In this document: positions 10,931-23,345 of the stretch, in pieces
How positions within the stretch are numbered: the stretch's first letter is position 1
Layout: the number at the start of each line of letters is the position of its first letter
Assembly (NCBI RefSeq): GCF_027744825.2
Contig: NC_071347.1
Coordinates: 11,903,501 to 11,967,500, forward strand
Length of the DNA stretch: 64,000 nt
Source: Synchiropus splendidus
Lineage: Eukaryota; Chordata; Actinopteri; Syngnathiformes; Callionymidae
Direction: 5' to 3'
Position numbers and translations under genes: made by a program
The notes under the pieces: model-generated
Seen by the model: only the letters and a program-made list of their open reading frames with translations
What the model was told of the DNA's origin: nothing
Database searches by the model: none

Positions 10931-13263
10931 CTGACTCCGGCTGGTCATCAAGCTCAACGGAATGGCAAGACAAAATTATTGCTGATTTGGCAGAAACAAA
11001 GAAACAAAGGAAAATATGACCGATCAATTTGTGAGAAGTGAAATCTCTGGAGCAAGCTGTGACTCGTTGTTGCCGTACAACTACAGAATGTAGAAATGAT
11101 TCGATCCACATGTGGTTGTTTACGTTTCTTGATGGATCGATGGTGGCAGCATAATTACACGGCCCTGAAAAACACCCTGAACTGAAGATCGATTCATTGA
11201 TTTGTATTTCCAGAATTTATCAGTATTCTTGCGTGATTTTCCGCTTGACTCAGCAGCACTTTTTCAAGGTTGTTCCTGGTGGATTCCAAGTGGAAGTTGG
11301 AACCTTGTAGCAAGGCATGTTTTGCAGGTTGAATGTTATTTTTTCCTCTTTTAAACCGTAGAATAGAGGGTGGTTCCTGGTGAACATGGGGATCATGTAT
11401 CATCTGCTAAAGTGGAAGCAGGATCCCTGGTGGTAGCGGGGTGGATGCTATCTTCACTGCACCTCAGCTGTCCATCTAAGTACCAATAATCAGATTAGAA
11501 AGGAGAACAGATTAAGCATGAAATATTAATGAACCATTGAAGTGGTTTTCTGATTTAAATTAAGATAGAGACGCTGGAAAAGGGATGAATTCTGCTGTAA
11601 GGGAAAAACTATGCTTAAAATGTTGGTAGGTATTTTAAGGAATGTGGTCTCAGGCACGGTTCCTTGTTTCCACTGCCAGCGCTGCCAGAAATGAGCCATG
11701 CCAAAGCACTTCAAGACAGTCCTGTAATTCGGTTTAATTTAATTCAAAGGCCTTAAACAGACACACGAAAAATCCTTAATATCAACGAGTCCTTTTATTG
11801 TTTTTCCTTTGATTTCATTTACCAGAAGGCAGAGGATACCTGAGGTAATGCTGAAGGATCGCGCCACACAGCCAGTCTTCTTTGCACGTCCTCTGCTGAA
11901 CACATTAGCCTGCTATTCTCATCACCGACTTATAGGCACAGGACCAAATCTTACACTTCAGATATAGCCAAGTGGGAGTGATGCAAAAAGACATTACGCA
12001 GTCAATACTTCACTCTTTTCTAAACACACAAAAACTGAGCAAGCATAATCACTGACTCACTCTCAGCCCAGGTTTAAAGGACTTGTTAAATCGACTGTAA
12101 ACATTGTGATATATTTCCAGACGTCAGATCAGAGAGCTGCTAAATATTTTTGAACCCCATTAAAGGATTTATCCCACAGGTTGTGGCTAAATACCCAAAG
12201 GATCATGGTTGTTTTTCCTTTTTTTTTTTTTTTTTTTTACAGTTCTCTCCCTTTGTGGTCATTGCATTAAATGTTCTTTTTCTTCTACGTCACTGATTTA
12301 CAGACGAGTCAGAGGTTTATAGGTCATTTGTTCAGGATGGGGTTTGTTGAATCAACTTCCAATCTTCCAAATCTAATTCCAAGACAATCCTCCTGTCTGG
12401 CTTCATACCCTTCTGAAAGATGTTCTCCGTCTGCATGATAATTGCTCGATGGAAATGCTCTCAGCTGAAGGACATTCGCCATTCCAAGTCGTGGCATTTT
12501 TGGCTTTTATGATTTTCAGAGGGATCCAAGTGAGACCACAGTCAAGTGTGGAGCAGGGCTTTGAACCTGCCAGTTGCAAGTGTGGGTTGTGGACGCCGAC
12601 AGTAAAGGGTGATCCAAAGTGGAAAGACCTTGCTTTTGGTAATTTCATTATGTAGATGCGTAGCCTGGACGCCACCCAGACATGCAAAAACACTGGTAGT
12701 GTACCCACATTGTCGGCAGCAGGCCATCATCACTGCCACGGTGGGGGCCTTGCCGTTCGCTGTTATTTCCTTTTCTTAGGTCAAGTTACCAGAGAAAGAA
12801 TTGATATTCCTTAAAAAACCACAACATTCCTCAGACAATGCCGGCGTCTGTATTGCATAAACAGATGGGATCTCTGTGTCAGTTGACTTTCAGATAGATT
12901 ACATACATTTATTGCTCAGTGCCGCCCGGTAGATGAGTCTATTGTGGCGTTACACTGGGCGATTGGAAACGTTTTGCTAATGATTACAAAGATTGAAAGT
13001 GACTTTTTAAAGGTGCAGCTGGTGGGGCTACCAAGGTCATTGAGGTCGTCACATATCTGTGATTTGAAGGTAGGAAGAATGAAGCTGAACATGCGTGGGT
13101 TTAATGGTGGAGAATGTAAGAAGTGGCAACTTTTATGATGTCCTGTGTAATTTCTCAGGAATTGCAAACACTGAGCAACGGCTGGATTGTTTTGCTCTTC
13201 TGGGTCTTTCACCGCTGCACTCTCTGGATGCTTTTTCTAGCAGTCATTTTTCACTTAATCCTT
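10931..13263. other. Intergenic sequence, no supported feature
   Basis: A T20 tract lies at 12219-12238. Overlapping short frames on both strands between 12403 and 13212 have no recognisable family. Sequence just above 10930 could be a further decayed part of the L2 element, but I could not read it as such. Confidence 0.5.
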
Positions 13264-13494
13264 TGGAGTGGTCACCAGTTCAGCACAGCGCACCCTCAGG
13301 CAGACAACCACTCAGTCACACTCTCAACTGCGGACAATTTGGAGCCATCAATTAAGGTCTAAATGTTTTGTAGCTGTGGGAAGAAATTGGAGTGCCTGAG
13401 GGAAATCTACACAAGGCCAGGGAGAACATGCAAAATAAGCTGTGTTCAAACCCAGGTCTCTCTTGCTGTGAGGCAATTTGACTCAATGCAGTTC
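13264..13494 (-). repeat. Teleost dispersed repeat, copy 2 (best preserved)
   Basis: The segment contains GCAGACAACCACTCAGTCAC, GCGGACAATTTGGAGCCATC, TGTGGGAAGAAATTGGAGTG, CAGGGAGAACATGCAAAATA and CTTGCTGTGAGGCAATTTG. These follow in order the reverse complement of the common fish repeat also seen at 4928. It is diverged but collinear over about 230 bp. Confidence 0.8.
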
Positions 13495-14917
13495 TATTGT
13501 CGCATCCGGAATAAGCAACTGTGACAAGGGGTAGAAACCTCAAAAGAACCAGACTCTGAGATGGTCCCAGATGTAAGTCAGGCCGAGAAAGATGAGGGAA
13601 AAATGAAAGTAATGGTAGGACAGACAGTGAATTATTTTTTAGAGTTATTGTTCTGAATAATAATCTACTCAAGTGAAAATCGATGTCCTTCAGTGAAGAT
13701 TATATTTTGTAAAATACAAATAAATGCTTTTGATATTGGCCCATTTGAGCTGAATACTTCGCAAGGTTTCAGGAATGAGGTAATTACACCACTGAGGATT
13801 ATCATTTTCCCCAATCCCCTTCGACAGACCATGGAATTTCTTCATGTTTTGAAGTGGTCCTAAAAAGCATGATGAATCTCTATCAGGAGTCTAAATATCA
13901 CTTTTTAATGTGAATGCAAACCATCAATCTGGATGTCTGTCAGCCAACATCACGTAGGAGGATGCCCGCCAAAAACCACATGCATGGTCTTGATCCCAAC
14001 TGTTGATCATGGTGGTGGGGATGGAGCTCAAAGAAATGTGGGGTGGAACAGATTCTGGAAAATCTGATAATAGAAAATGATCACAGTTGTAGATTTGTCT
14101 TCCAATGCAGTGCACTACCGCTGTGTCCCTGTGCACCAGCTACCGCTAAGGGACCATTTGAGTGAACCAACCCGACCTCAACATATTTGTATTTTACCCA
14201 TCTATTAAGGTTTATTTTAATCTTGGTCCTGATGGCTTCTCCTCCCCTTTCAGACGGATGCAGAGCAGGAATTCCTGAGCCACATGTCCAGCATTCACCC
14301 TTTCTGACCTGGGTCTTCTGCCTTCAGCAACTAACCTGCTGCATGCGTGCGTACCGTGGACTTGCCTGTAGCCTGTGCTTCCTCCTGTCCTCTCCTGCCT
14401 CATCCCACCCTTTCACCTCCTCCTCACTGACCTCGAGCAGTGACCCCCTGCCCTGGATTCCTCCCGTCCCTGCCTCGTCCTGATTCCTGCTCCAGGCTGG
14501 TACCTTCAGTTCCAATCAATCAGTGAAAAGAGGGGTATTATGTGAGAATGCAACAGTATTGAAATGCATCACTCGTATGAAAATCTTGTTTCAGAAAAAC
14601 TGGATACTATTGTTAAGGTGCAAGGTGAAATATGAAACTTGTATTTCAAAAGTGTGTATTTACTCAGCACCCTTGAAGTAGCTTGCAGATTCAAAATGGT
14701 TGTGTTGACTCCTTCTCTTGACCCTTCTGCTTCCCCACAGTATATACAGTATATCACCATTCTTTAGTGACAATAATAATGTTTCTGCCCAGAATGGATT
14801 TTTTCCCACATTATGATGGTGGCAAGACAGAACATGCTATTGTTTCCTGGTAAACAGTTCTTAAGCCTTCGCAACAGACAAGCTGATCCAACACACACGT
14901 TTAGTATTGTTGGCAAA

Positions 14918-14990
<73 letters not shown>

Positions 14991-16935
14991 TTGGCTAGAA
15001 AGGCAAGACACATGGGGATTGTGGCCTGACAAAAGCCTCTTTAGTGATAGTTTTACACTGGTTATGAGACATTTGGCAACTCTGTGCTAACATGTTAGTG
15101 CTCTCTATAAACCAGAATTTCAATATAAATCTAATTGGCACCCAAGTATCCGGAAAATACGGAATCTGGCAAAATGCATAGGATCCTGGCTCTAATGAAT
15201 ACACATAGTTGAACTGAAAAGCAATTTATTTAATTATAAATGTCAAGAATAAATCTGAAAAAAAATGAAAAAAACATTACTGCAGGTACAAGCGAACTTG
15301 ACGATAGACAAGGGGAAAACACTCTTTCAATTCTTCCCTCAATGGGGTACTAGTTTTCGATTAGTAAACACTGATGTCAGACCACTTTTTCATGCAGTTT
15401 GCTATTTACAAAATCCCATATCAACCAACGAGGCAAGGTGTTTTTATTTTCTGTTCTGTTCAGATATTTTTCTCTTTGTATCCCATGATAAATTGACTCA
15501 AACCAAGACTTGTTTGCCAAAGTACTAAGCGACTTCTTGTTGTTTCAGTGTTGAGTACTGATGCTGTTTATTACAGAAAGTTATGCTAGAGATCATACAG
15601 CTTCAAAAGAGGACCAAGAATTCTTTTCCTCTCCTGAAAGGAAAACCTTTTCTCTGCTTAGACTTCACAAACAACAGCAGGACTGTTGCTGTGGGGGCAC
15701 TGCAGTTCAAAGGCAGCAGGTTCCGCTGGGCTCTTGAGATGGTGCTGGTGACTCTGAGCTAGAGAACAAACAGTATCTCTGGGATATGCACCATTGAAGT
15801 TGGCAGGTTCATGTTAAAGAAGATAAGGGAGGGCAACACAGGATTATCTCCAGCCTCCTCGCACACTTTAATTGCTTTTTAAATTGGAATTGTTATTCGC
15901 CTCGCTTCACCGTTCAAGGATGTGTTTGAGAAACCATACATGCATCTATACGTGAGACGCTCCGCTCGATCTAATCTTGGGGCTCAATATAGCGGGATGG
16001 TTTGAATCCTTCCGATATTCTATTAGATCGCACACGTTCCGCTCTTCCAATTTAATTCTCTCAGTCGTAATGCGACACACAGGCTTGCCGTGATAAGAGG
16101 AGGGTGACAAAATCTACAAGTGAAAATGCCATCAGTTCTGTTTTATAGATTTCCTCCACCTTCTCTGTGACTGACTGTCAGAACGCCGTGTCCTCCCACT
16201 CTCCTGTCAGCTCAGCTACAGAAAGTAATTTACCTAGCGCTGAGTAGCTAAACTGCTCTGCCGCTTACATCAATCAAACTTTCCTCAGAACTAGGAGCTG
16301 AAAATATCTGGAGGTGTTTGCATTTGGAGTGTTATTTAATGGATGAATTCTCTTGCTAAATAGAGACAGGGTTTATTTGGGCATTCAGGGGAAGACTTTT
16401 TCCTTTTGTTTTGTATAGAATAAAACCAATTGTGTAGTTCACTGACTCATATCAAAGAAACTCACAATCGGGGAAGCTCAGTATTATCTTATTTATTATC
16501 TTATTATTATCTTATGCTACTGTAAACTTACCTATTGGTCCAGAGGTGGGCCAACACCAGAATAATTGGAAGAGCAGATGGATGGTCTCAGCCTCACTTG
16601 AGTGACATTATGAATGGACAGAAAACACAGACTGTATTTCTATCAAGCTTCATCATGCTCTTCTTCAAAGGATCCTCATCCATTCAAGGACTTCTAGCTG
16701 TATGTGGGAGAGGTGTCTCGCTCTCAAAGACTTGGTTCCTCTCTGGACTCAGGTGCTGATCCTTATACCATTTCAGTCGATCCAGTCAGAGCTGAAGGTC
16801 ATCGCTGTGACGCTCACTGACACAATCTTCCGGTCGCTGAACTTCAAACCCCTTTCTTCCTGATGGGTTTCGATGTTGGTTTGAATGCAACAAGACAGCA
16901 AACAAAAATCACACTGGTTCAGGTCTGGTACAATG
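13495..16935. other. Intergenic sequence with one large AT microsatellite
   Basis: Apart from the AT array at 14921-14989, I see nothing specific. The region 14370-14480 is pyrimidine-rich (CTCC/CCTG) and may be a decayed repeat that I cannot name. Confidence 0.45.
14921..14989. repeat. (AT)n microsatellite, 69 bp, uninterrupted
   Basis: Thirty-four uninterrupted AT dinucleotides plus one base. Pure AT arrays of this length are usually length-polymorphic and can extrude cruciforms. A frame of Ile-Tyr repeats over it is an artefact. Confidence 0.98.
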
Positions 16936-17007
16936 TACAGGGTTTGGACAAAATAATGGAAACACCTTAAAGCTAAACTGTTTCCATTATTTTGTCCAAA
17001 CCCTGTA
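16936..17007. mobile_element. Tc1/mariner-type palindromic mini-element (72 bp)
   Basis: The segment begins TACAGGGTTTGGACAAAATA and ends with its exact reverse complement. The arms are 28 bp and perfectly matched (16936-16963 and 16980-17007), separated by a 16-base loop. TA at both ends fits the target site of Tc1/mariner elements, and the TGGACAAAATAATGGAAAC text resembles ends of mariner-like elements in animals. There is no transposase. The perfect arms suggest a young insertion or use as a fold-back element. Confidence 0.82.
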
Positions 17008-20000
17008 TCTGTAACCTGTCTCTCTCTGGTGCTCCTCAACCATATCTGATGATCATCTTCTCTTCCTTCTCGTCTCTTCCTTATATCTCTCTATCTCCCA
17101 CTATGTTGGATCCTCCTCTCCTCCATTCTTTCCTAATTCCACCCTTGCCCTTTTCTACTTCCCATTTGTCCCTTCATGCATTTCAATAGATGAAGAAGCT
17201 CCTAATGTCTGACTGTAATAAGCCTCAACACTGAATGTGAGCTGGATAGACTGTAATCTTGGAATTACCGAATTTCAAACAGTTCAATTAAAGTATAATT
17301 TATGTTTACGCGCAGGTTAAAGTGGAATCCACTGGGGTTGCAACTTAGCCATTTTCCAAAGTGGAACCACATGTGTGTGCACATTTGGGTGAAAGAAAGG
17401 GTGCGCTGTGATTTGTGTCTGTCTGTGACAGTGGAAGACCTCCATGACTGTCTCTGCACCGTCCCAGATGGGTTTCTCCGGCTCTGAAATAATTGCAGGT
17501 TGAGATCCAAGACTGAAGGGGGAAATCTCTTCGGCGTGGAAAGAAAATGAAGAAACGTGAGTGCGGTGTCGTTAAAAGTCATGTTTAATGCATGTTCAGC
17601 CCTAAACTTGGCCAACACCATAATTCTGTTATGGTGATGAAGACGTTGGACCTGTTTAACAATTTCCAATATTTTTTATAAATCTCAGTGATCACCCTCA
17701 CATTAAAATATCATTATTTTTAAAGGAGGTAGCAGCAGCGTATTATTATTTACAACATGCCCAGATATGGATGCATTGAGTCAGAATTAAATATACAGAA
17801 TTTCACTTTAATTTCATTACTTTTTATGAACTGAACTGTCAATTATCCCCCAAGAAGCGTGAGGCAGAATGCTCCTTCAAGCAAGTGAAAATCCTCCTAA
17901 ATCCAGATTATACTGAGTCTATTGTGGTTTGGATACATCCCTCTTCCCTCTCGTGGATCACACTGATGCCATTTATTTATAAAGAATCATCAAGGACTTC
18001 ACTAGTGAGGCACTAGCTCAATAGATATTCCTTTGTTGTCCCACGTTGGGGAAATCCACATTGTCATGGCTGACTGATAAGAAAGCACCGCATGCAACAG
18101 GTTTCCACACAATAGAGAACAAGAGAGAGAAAAATACAGACATGAACATAATGATGTTCCTGCTCCTGCTGAGTCCTGTTTGTCAGAAGCAATGGGTGTT
18201 AAGGAGTCTGCTAGCAGCAAGGATGAAAGACTGATGGTGCCACTCCTTCACACACCATGGATGCAGTAGCCTCCCACTGAAGCTGTGTGTCGGTGCTAGG
18301 GATTCCTGAATGGGATGCCATGGGTCCTATAGCATGGATGACAGTTTCAGGTGGAAGTACAGGTACATGCAGAACCGAATAGATTCAGCGTCCAAGTTGA
18401 GGATGAAGTGAGGAGAAGCAGGAGTCGTGCTTGCCCATTTGGAAGTCCGCCATACAGGCTCTGCACACTAAAGTCCCACAAGGTGTTTCTGTCATTTATG
18501 TTTCTTTTGGGATTTTCACTTTGAAAACACAGCGACGAAAACCTCCATGATAATGTGAACCTCCTTATTGCGTGTTGAGTTTTACCCTTGTTTTGATGCT
18601 TCCACTTTGTTGTAACACGTGCGATCACGCAAGATCCATTTAAAAATAATGATAATAAATCAATAAATCTAATTCTGAAGTTATGGCAGCTTGCATTTTG
18701 CCATGGCAGTGCAACACGATTGTTTACATCTAGCAGAAACCCTTCCAGTGCACAGTCCAACATCAGGTTATTGAGTAGTAAAATGTAGGGAAAAATAGGA
18801 AAACAGTGTAGATGGTGATGAGGAGGGAGGCCAGGACTGCCCCCTGTAGGGCCCCTGCGGTGGGTCCAATCGATCGTCCTCGCCAGGTTCTTCAGCAGAT
18901 GCCACAGTATTGCCAAACATTTTCTTCTGAAAATCAAAGTCCAGATTTGACTATACAGCATTTTTTATTGAGTGAATAACATGAGAGTGAGGGTCATGTT
19001 AACATAATTTTTTGTTTTTGACCAATGGAAACATAGCTATGTCAAATTCTTAAAATAGAATGAAACAATAAAAGGTTATTAATAAAATGAAAAGAGCTGA
19101 TCCCTGAAAACCTGAGGCAAGAAACATTGTCTTTACTAGCTGCATTGTTGTGCTTGGAATAAAACCTCTCCGAACACTGAACATGATGAAGTCATTCATC
19201 ACTGTCAAGTGCTTTTCCAAGCTAACCAGGTAGCTGAAAATGAATATAAGTGAATGTTATTGGATGTTTAGTGAACTAATTTAGGTCAATATTTTCTGTC
19301 TTTAGTTGCAGGTCCTCAGCCAAGAATGTCCTCAAGGCAGGAATGTCCACTTGTATCTTCTCACATGAGCGTCACTTGTGTAACCATGATAAAAAAAAAA
19401 AAAAAATGGGTCATGGGGCATGAAAACGCTTTTTGTGCAGCGCTACCCTGACTGTTTTATCAATCCTTGCAGGGCCCCCGGATGGATTTGAGGCCCCAGT
19501 GAACCACTTCTTATGGTGGAGCTTGCAACAATGGTTTGATATACTGTCATTTAAAAGCAGAAACCAGGATGAATATTAACTGTCTTGGTCATTATGACCA
19601 GCTGAATGCTTTAATCTTGAGATTCACGCAAATACACTCACACACATATGTTTGGTTTTTTTTGTGAATAGAAGAATAAAAGAGCAAAGAGGCATTTACC
19701 TAATTGGGTGACACAGTTCTACAAGACACTTAAGCTCTTTCAAGAGTTTTAAACACAAAGAAAAATGTTGCCGCTCTAATCAGCTAATTAATTCTCCAAA
19801 AAGTGTTACATCACAGCGTCCTGCTGCTGCGCTGTGAAAGGCTACATTGAGGTCTCCCCTGACAGATGGGGCCTGTCTGTTGAATTAACCCTCGATCAAT
19901 ATGCAAAGGGCCACTGCAGCCCAGCACTTCTGCAATAATCCCCCTTCTTATTGCTGCTCTGCTCCTGATATTGAACAAGGCTCAGCATGAGACAATGAAT

Positions 20001-20700
20001 TGGCATCGCCGCAGCCATCACTGAAACAAGAGTTTGCTTCAGTCACTCCTTGTACGTGTTTGTGTATTATATTTCTTTCATTTTCAAATCGAGAAACCCA
20101 CAGCAACGTTCTGTAAAAGTTGTTGAACATTTGTTGAAGTTTAATATGAGGGAAACAAGTACCTATATATATATATATATATATATTAGCGTGTTGCGTT
20201 CTGACTATGAATCTTGTTTCAAAGTCAAAAGACAATTATGAGCATATTTGAGTTTTGTACTGCCCCACGCCAGATCTGTTCCGGACCGACATTTGTGTAG
20301 GTGACATAAATGCAACTCAATATTCCCTGCAACTGCCTCACTTCTGCTTCTTGTCTGCTTTGACTCGGACACCAAATATGAGCAGAGCAAACTCTCAAAC
20401 CAGTCCGCAGCCTCTTATCCCCTCTGGTCGGCGCTAAAGAGCAGACAACCACGGGTTCATCTTCCACAGTCGCTCTGAAAAAATAATAATATATTTTATA
20501 TTCATAAAGGTATTTCAATTTCTGATGATTTTCTTTTCGATCTAATAGTCTAAGTATAGATCGCTGTCTGTTAATATTGTTAAAAGAGGGACTGATGCGA
20601 CTAAGCGAAATTTCTTGAATGAAAACATTCAGCAATAAAAAGTGTCTGGTTCTGCAATGATGATGCTAAGTTTCCTCCATCCTCATGGTGAGATTAGTGG
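17008..20700. other. Intergenic sequence, no supported feature
   Basis: The longest frame (18347-18961, minus, 204 codons) has no recognisable family. Simple repeats are an A-run near 19390-19405 and a (TA)n tract at 20164-20186. Nothing else specific is visible. Confidence 0.5.
20164..20186. repeat. (TA)n microsatellite
   Basis: Uninterrupted alternating TA over 23 bases. Confidence 0.95.
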
Positions 20701-21134
20701 GCATGCGCAGTCCACCCTCTAACCACATGTGTTGGGACCACAATCACGTCAAGCTAGATGAAACAGCGGGATTCAAACCGGAAGTTTCCGTGCCAATACC
20801 ATCAGAATCAAATTCGATTTTTTTTGCAATTCTTTTTTAAAGATGTTTCAAATGACGCTAACTTATATATTACACGCGCATGTGATTGGCCATTTAAATG
20901 TTTTGTTTGAAAATAAGTGAGGCCTTCGCATACGGGTCGCTTAAACATTCGTTGCATATATTTGGAGGAAAATGCATGGCGCTTGTGAACAATAAAACCG
21001 TAGTGTTAGGGATTTAAGGGCTGTATACGCGTGAGTAAAGCGTGTGCAAAGCGCTGGATTGATCGGGTCAGCGTGCTTTTGTTTTGAAAGCGGTTCTTAG
21101 CCCAGCTAGTGCGTGCAGCTTGACCGCGGTCTCG

Positions 21135-21206
21135 ATGGCGTCGTGGAAGCGGCGGCGGAGCATCAGAGCGGTGATCTCCGTGGACGACAGACGGACGACA
21201 CACTGA
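21135..21206 (+). other. Upstream ORF candidate, 23 codons
   Basis: The ATG in CGATGGCG opens a 23-codon frame beginning MASWKRRRSIRAV and closing at TGA (21204-21206), about 270 bases before the TMTC2 start. It matters only if transcription starts upstream of 21135. The basic KRRR run comes from GC-rich codons and gives no hint of a peptide function. Confidence 0.35.
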
Positions 21207-21277
21207 TCGCTGCTCCCGTGTGGCTCCCCTCCTCTGAACCTGCGCAGCGCACGAGTGTTTCCGCGTCAGACACGACC

Positions 21278-21286
21278 ATGGGTTAG
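21278..21286 (+). promoter_or_regulatory. Minimal uORF (ATG GGT TAG) in strong Kozak context
   Basis: The context ACCATGG, with A at -3 and G at +4, matches the optimal vertebrate initiation context. The frame stops after one further codon (Met-Gly-stop). Such start-proximal stop elements can hold ribosomes or force reinitiation. This start context is stronger than that of the TMTC2 ATG itself (G at -3, T at +4). Its role depends on the true transcription start lying upstream. Confidence 0.5.
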
Positions 21287-21300
21287 AGAGAGAAGCGCGG

Positions 21301-21373
21301 ATGGATTCTCCACTTCTTGCACTTGAGCGAGAGGATGGGGGGAAACGGACTTGTTTTCGCTGAGACATCCTGA
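21301..21373 (+). promoter_or_regulatory. Two overlapping uORFs in the TMTC2 leader
   Basis: One ATG at 21301 opens a 20-codon frame that stops at 21361-21363. A second, at 21335, opens a 12-codon frame that stops at 21371-21373 in a different phase. Both end about 100 bases before the TMTC2 ATG, so neither overlaps the main frame. Together with the two-codon uORF just upstream they make a leader with several initiation codons. Confidence 0.45.
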
Positions 21374-21475
21374 CAAAGACGGCGACTGAGCGGAGGGGCA
21401 GACCGGGATTTTGTCGTCTGTCCTCTTTCTATCGTCCACCTTTTTGTTGCGTTTGTTTGTGTCCCCCCCGCGGAA

Positions 21476-21558
21476 ATGTTCGCGGAATTGCTGTGCGGCG
21501 CCGTGGCTCTGGTCCTGTACGTCAACACTCTGGGCGCCGATTTCTGCTACGATGACAG
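21476..21558 (+). CDS. TMTC2: TMTC2 exon 1, coding part (start codon to first splice donor)
   Basis: These 83 bases encode 27 residues plus two bases of codon 28. The peptide begins MFAELLCGAVALVLYVNT and ends in ADFCYDD, followed by AG from the split serine codon. It closely resembles the vertebrate TMTC2 N-terminus, which as I recall it starts MIAELVSSALGLALYLNT and also ends ADFCYDDS. Residues 4-20 are the first hydrophobic membrane segment. The acidic FCYDD stretch that follows is the first luminal loop, typical of this GT-C-type family. The ATG has a purine (G) at -3 and lies in a CpG-rich region. The donor is AG|GTACTT and the intron is phase 2. Joining to the acceptor at 59415/59416 restores an AGC serine and keeps the frame open, which strongly supports the gene model. 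TMTC1, 3 and 4 are less likely because both exons fit TMTC2 best. Confidence 0.95.
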
Positions 21559-23324
21559 GTACTTGGATGGATGAATGACAACCGGGCACATGCTGCTAAC
21601 GCTCCAGTTTCCTCTGTTATACGTCAAATATCCGACTCAGTCCCCTGCAGTGACATCATGTTTAATCTCAACAACCTGTTAGGAACTCGCTCGTCACTTC
21701 TGTTTGGCACTTTTCATCCAAAACAATCGATCTACGAAGTCAAATCAGCCACATTTAAGTTCGTATTTACCTCTGTAGCACATGGTTTCTCTCATCTCTT
21801 GCTTGAAAGGTAGTGATCTTTGTGAGTTATTGTTATGTTGTACAGCCTTTACCACTAATACTGTATTTATTAATAACCGACTCAAGCTGCAGATCTTAAT
21901 TTTCTGACCGAGAGGAGGCAATCAGAGCTACAAGTGACCCACAGACGAGTCCAACCTGGCAACAGAAAGAAATGTTTTGAGTGAAACAAAGTTTAAGATT
22001 TTCCTTTTTCATAATAATATTTTTAATCACTTTAAGATTGAAGTTGCAAATATTCATTAGAAATGACATTTTAAATATTTTTGTAACTTAAATGTTTGGA
22101 CGTCAAGTCTGTAGTTAACCAGAAGTGCTTTTTCTTTAAATAAAATGTATTATGGACATTTAAATAAGTATTTAATCAGTTGCTTTCATACTTTTTTTTT
22201 TGCTTTTAATGCGCAGTGTCCGGAGTAGTGAACTATACCTAATTCTTAGTATTTAATTTAAAAAAATAAATAAATTATGTTTTTTTTAGCAAATGATAGT
22301 GCTTTAAAATGGTGAAATATGTACATGTACGCTTGTATATTTTGTTCGTGAAAAAAGGAACATAAAGGCACAATAATGAAACAGAATGTTTCTCATCTCC
22401 CCGGCACTGATATGCAGTGCCATGGTCGACTATTGTGAGCATTCCACGCGGAGCAGTGTCTCTGCCTTCTGTTCTATTCTTGCAATGGACTCTCCTGAGT
22501 ATGAAGTTGTGAGACTTCACTTGGAAATAATTGATCTCAGGAGAAGAATACATGTTTCTCCAGTCCTAAAACCCTGACAGCGCTGCCTCCTGTAACTTTA
22601 GACAGTATTTTCTATAATTTATATCCTTTTAAAAATGGCCCCTGAGATGTCACTCTTGCACTAGAAAGCGTTGGTTGCGAGAAAGCAACTGGCCATTCCG
22701 TTTTTGATGGCTGAGTGCTTGTCAGTGCCTCAGGCTTATTTATTCACCTCAATGTAGGTCACCACTGGCTACTCATCCTCTAATCATTTAGTGATTAATA
22801 ATGACTAGGACTCCTACTTTGTCAGTAAATCGCCAAAATGCGTCAGATTTATTTCCAAATAAAAAGTGAATTTATCATTTCAGTTGATTCACATCAGAAC
22901 TTCAGGGGACACACCTTCCATCTTCATTCTGGCCACAAACTATTCTGAATTTCTCTGTCAAATAAGACCCTCAACCATCCGAGCAACATACACTTTGCAT
23001 ACTTCTCAACACTTCAACAGCCTTAACTCCAACAAAGTTGTCAGGTTTAAGACGGACTGTGTAATTTAAGGGGCTGAGTCTGGTGCTCTTTGATGTGTCT
23101 CCACTTGTGAACCTACGCCACCTGTTTCCAAGCAATTATTTTAGTCTTACTGACTATCATGAAGGTATATTCATTTTTTGCCTGTCCAGTGTAACCTTCC
23201 TGTAAAGTAGTGACCTATTTTGGGACTCCATGTGGCTCCTGTACCATCAGCCCTGTGTGTTTTCATAACAGGTGTTCAAACACACCCAGAGGTTGTGTTC
23301 GAGTGAACAAATGATGTGCACGCT

Positions 23325-23345
23325 CACACACACACACACACACAC
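23325..23345. repeat. (CA)n microsatellite in TMTC2 intron 1
   Basis: Uninterrupted CA repeats, about ten units. Confidence 0.95.

Larger units (their letters stand above)
20880..21475 (+). promoter_or_regulatory. TMTC2: TMTC2 promoter and 5' leader, CpG-rich
   Basis: CpG dinucleotides become dense from about 21.05 kb and stay dense into exon 1, against an AT-rich background on both sides. This is the usual look of a vertebrate CpG-island promoter without a clear TATA box. Visible candidate sites are an inverted CCAAT box (ATTGG, 20885-20889) and an NRF1-like TGCGCA half-site (21241-21246). Further upstream, GCATGCGCAG (20701-20710) is another NRF1-like half site. The transcription start cannot be fixed from sequence, so the split between promoter and 5' UTR is unknown. 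Several ATG codons precede the TMTC2 start and are listed separately. Minus-strand open frames here are by-products of the GC-rich composition. Confidence 0.7.

Noticed and set aside
18347..18961. Longest minus-strand frame, 204 codons
   Set aside because: No recognisable domain, no splice or promoter context, patchy composition. A frame this long is expected by chance in 64 kb.
21006..21589. Minus-strand frames (107-120 codons) across the TMTC2 promoter and exon 1
   Set aside because: Arginine- and serine-rich by-products of a CpG island. An antisense transcript is possible, but a protein is not supported.
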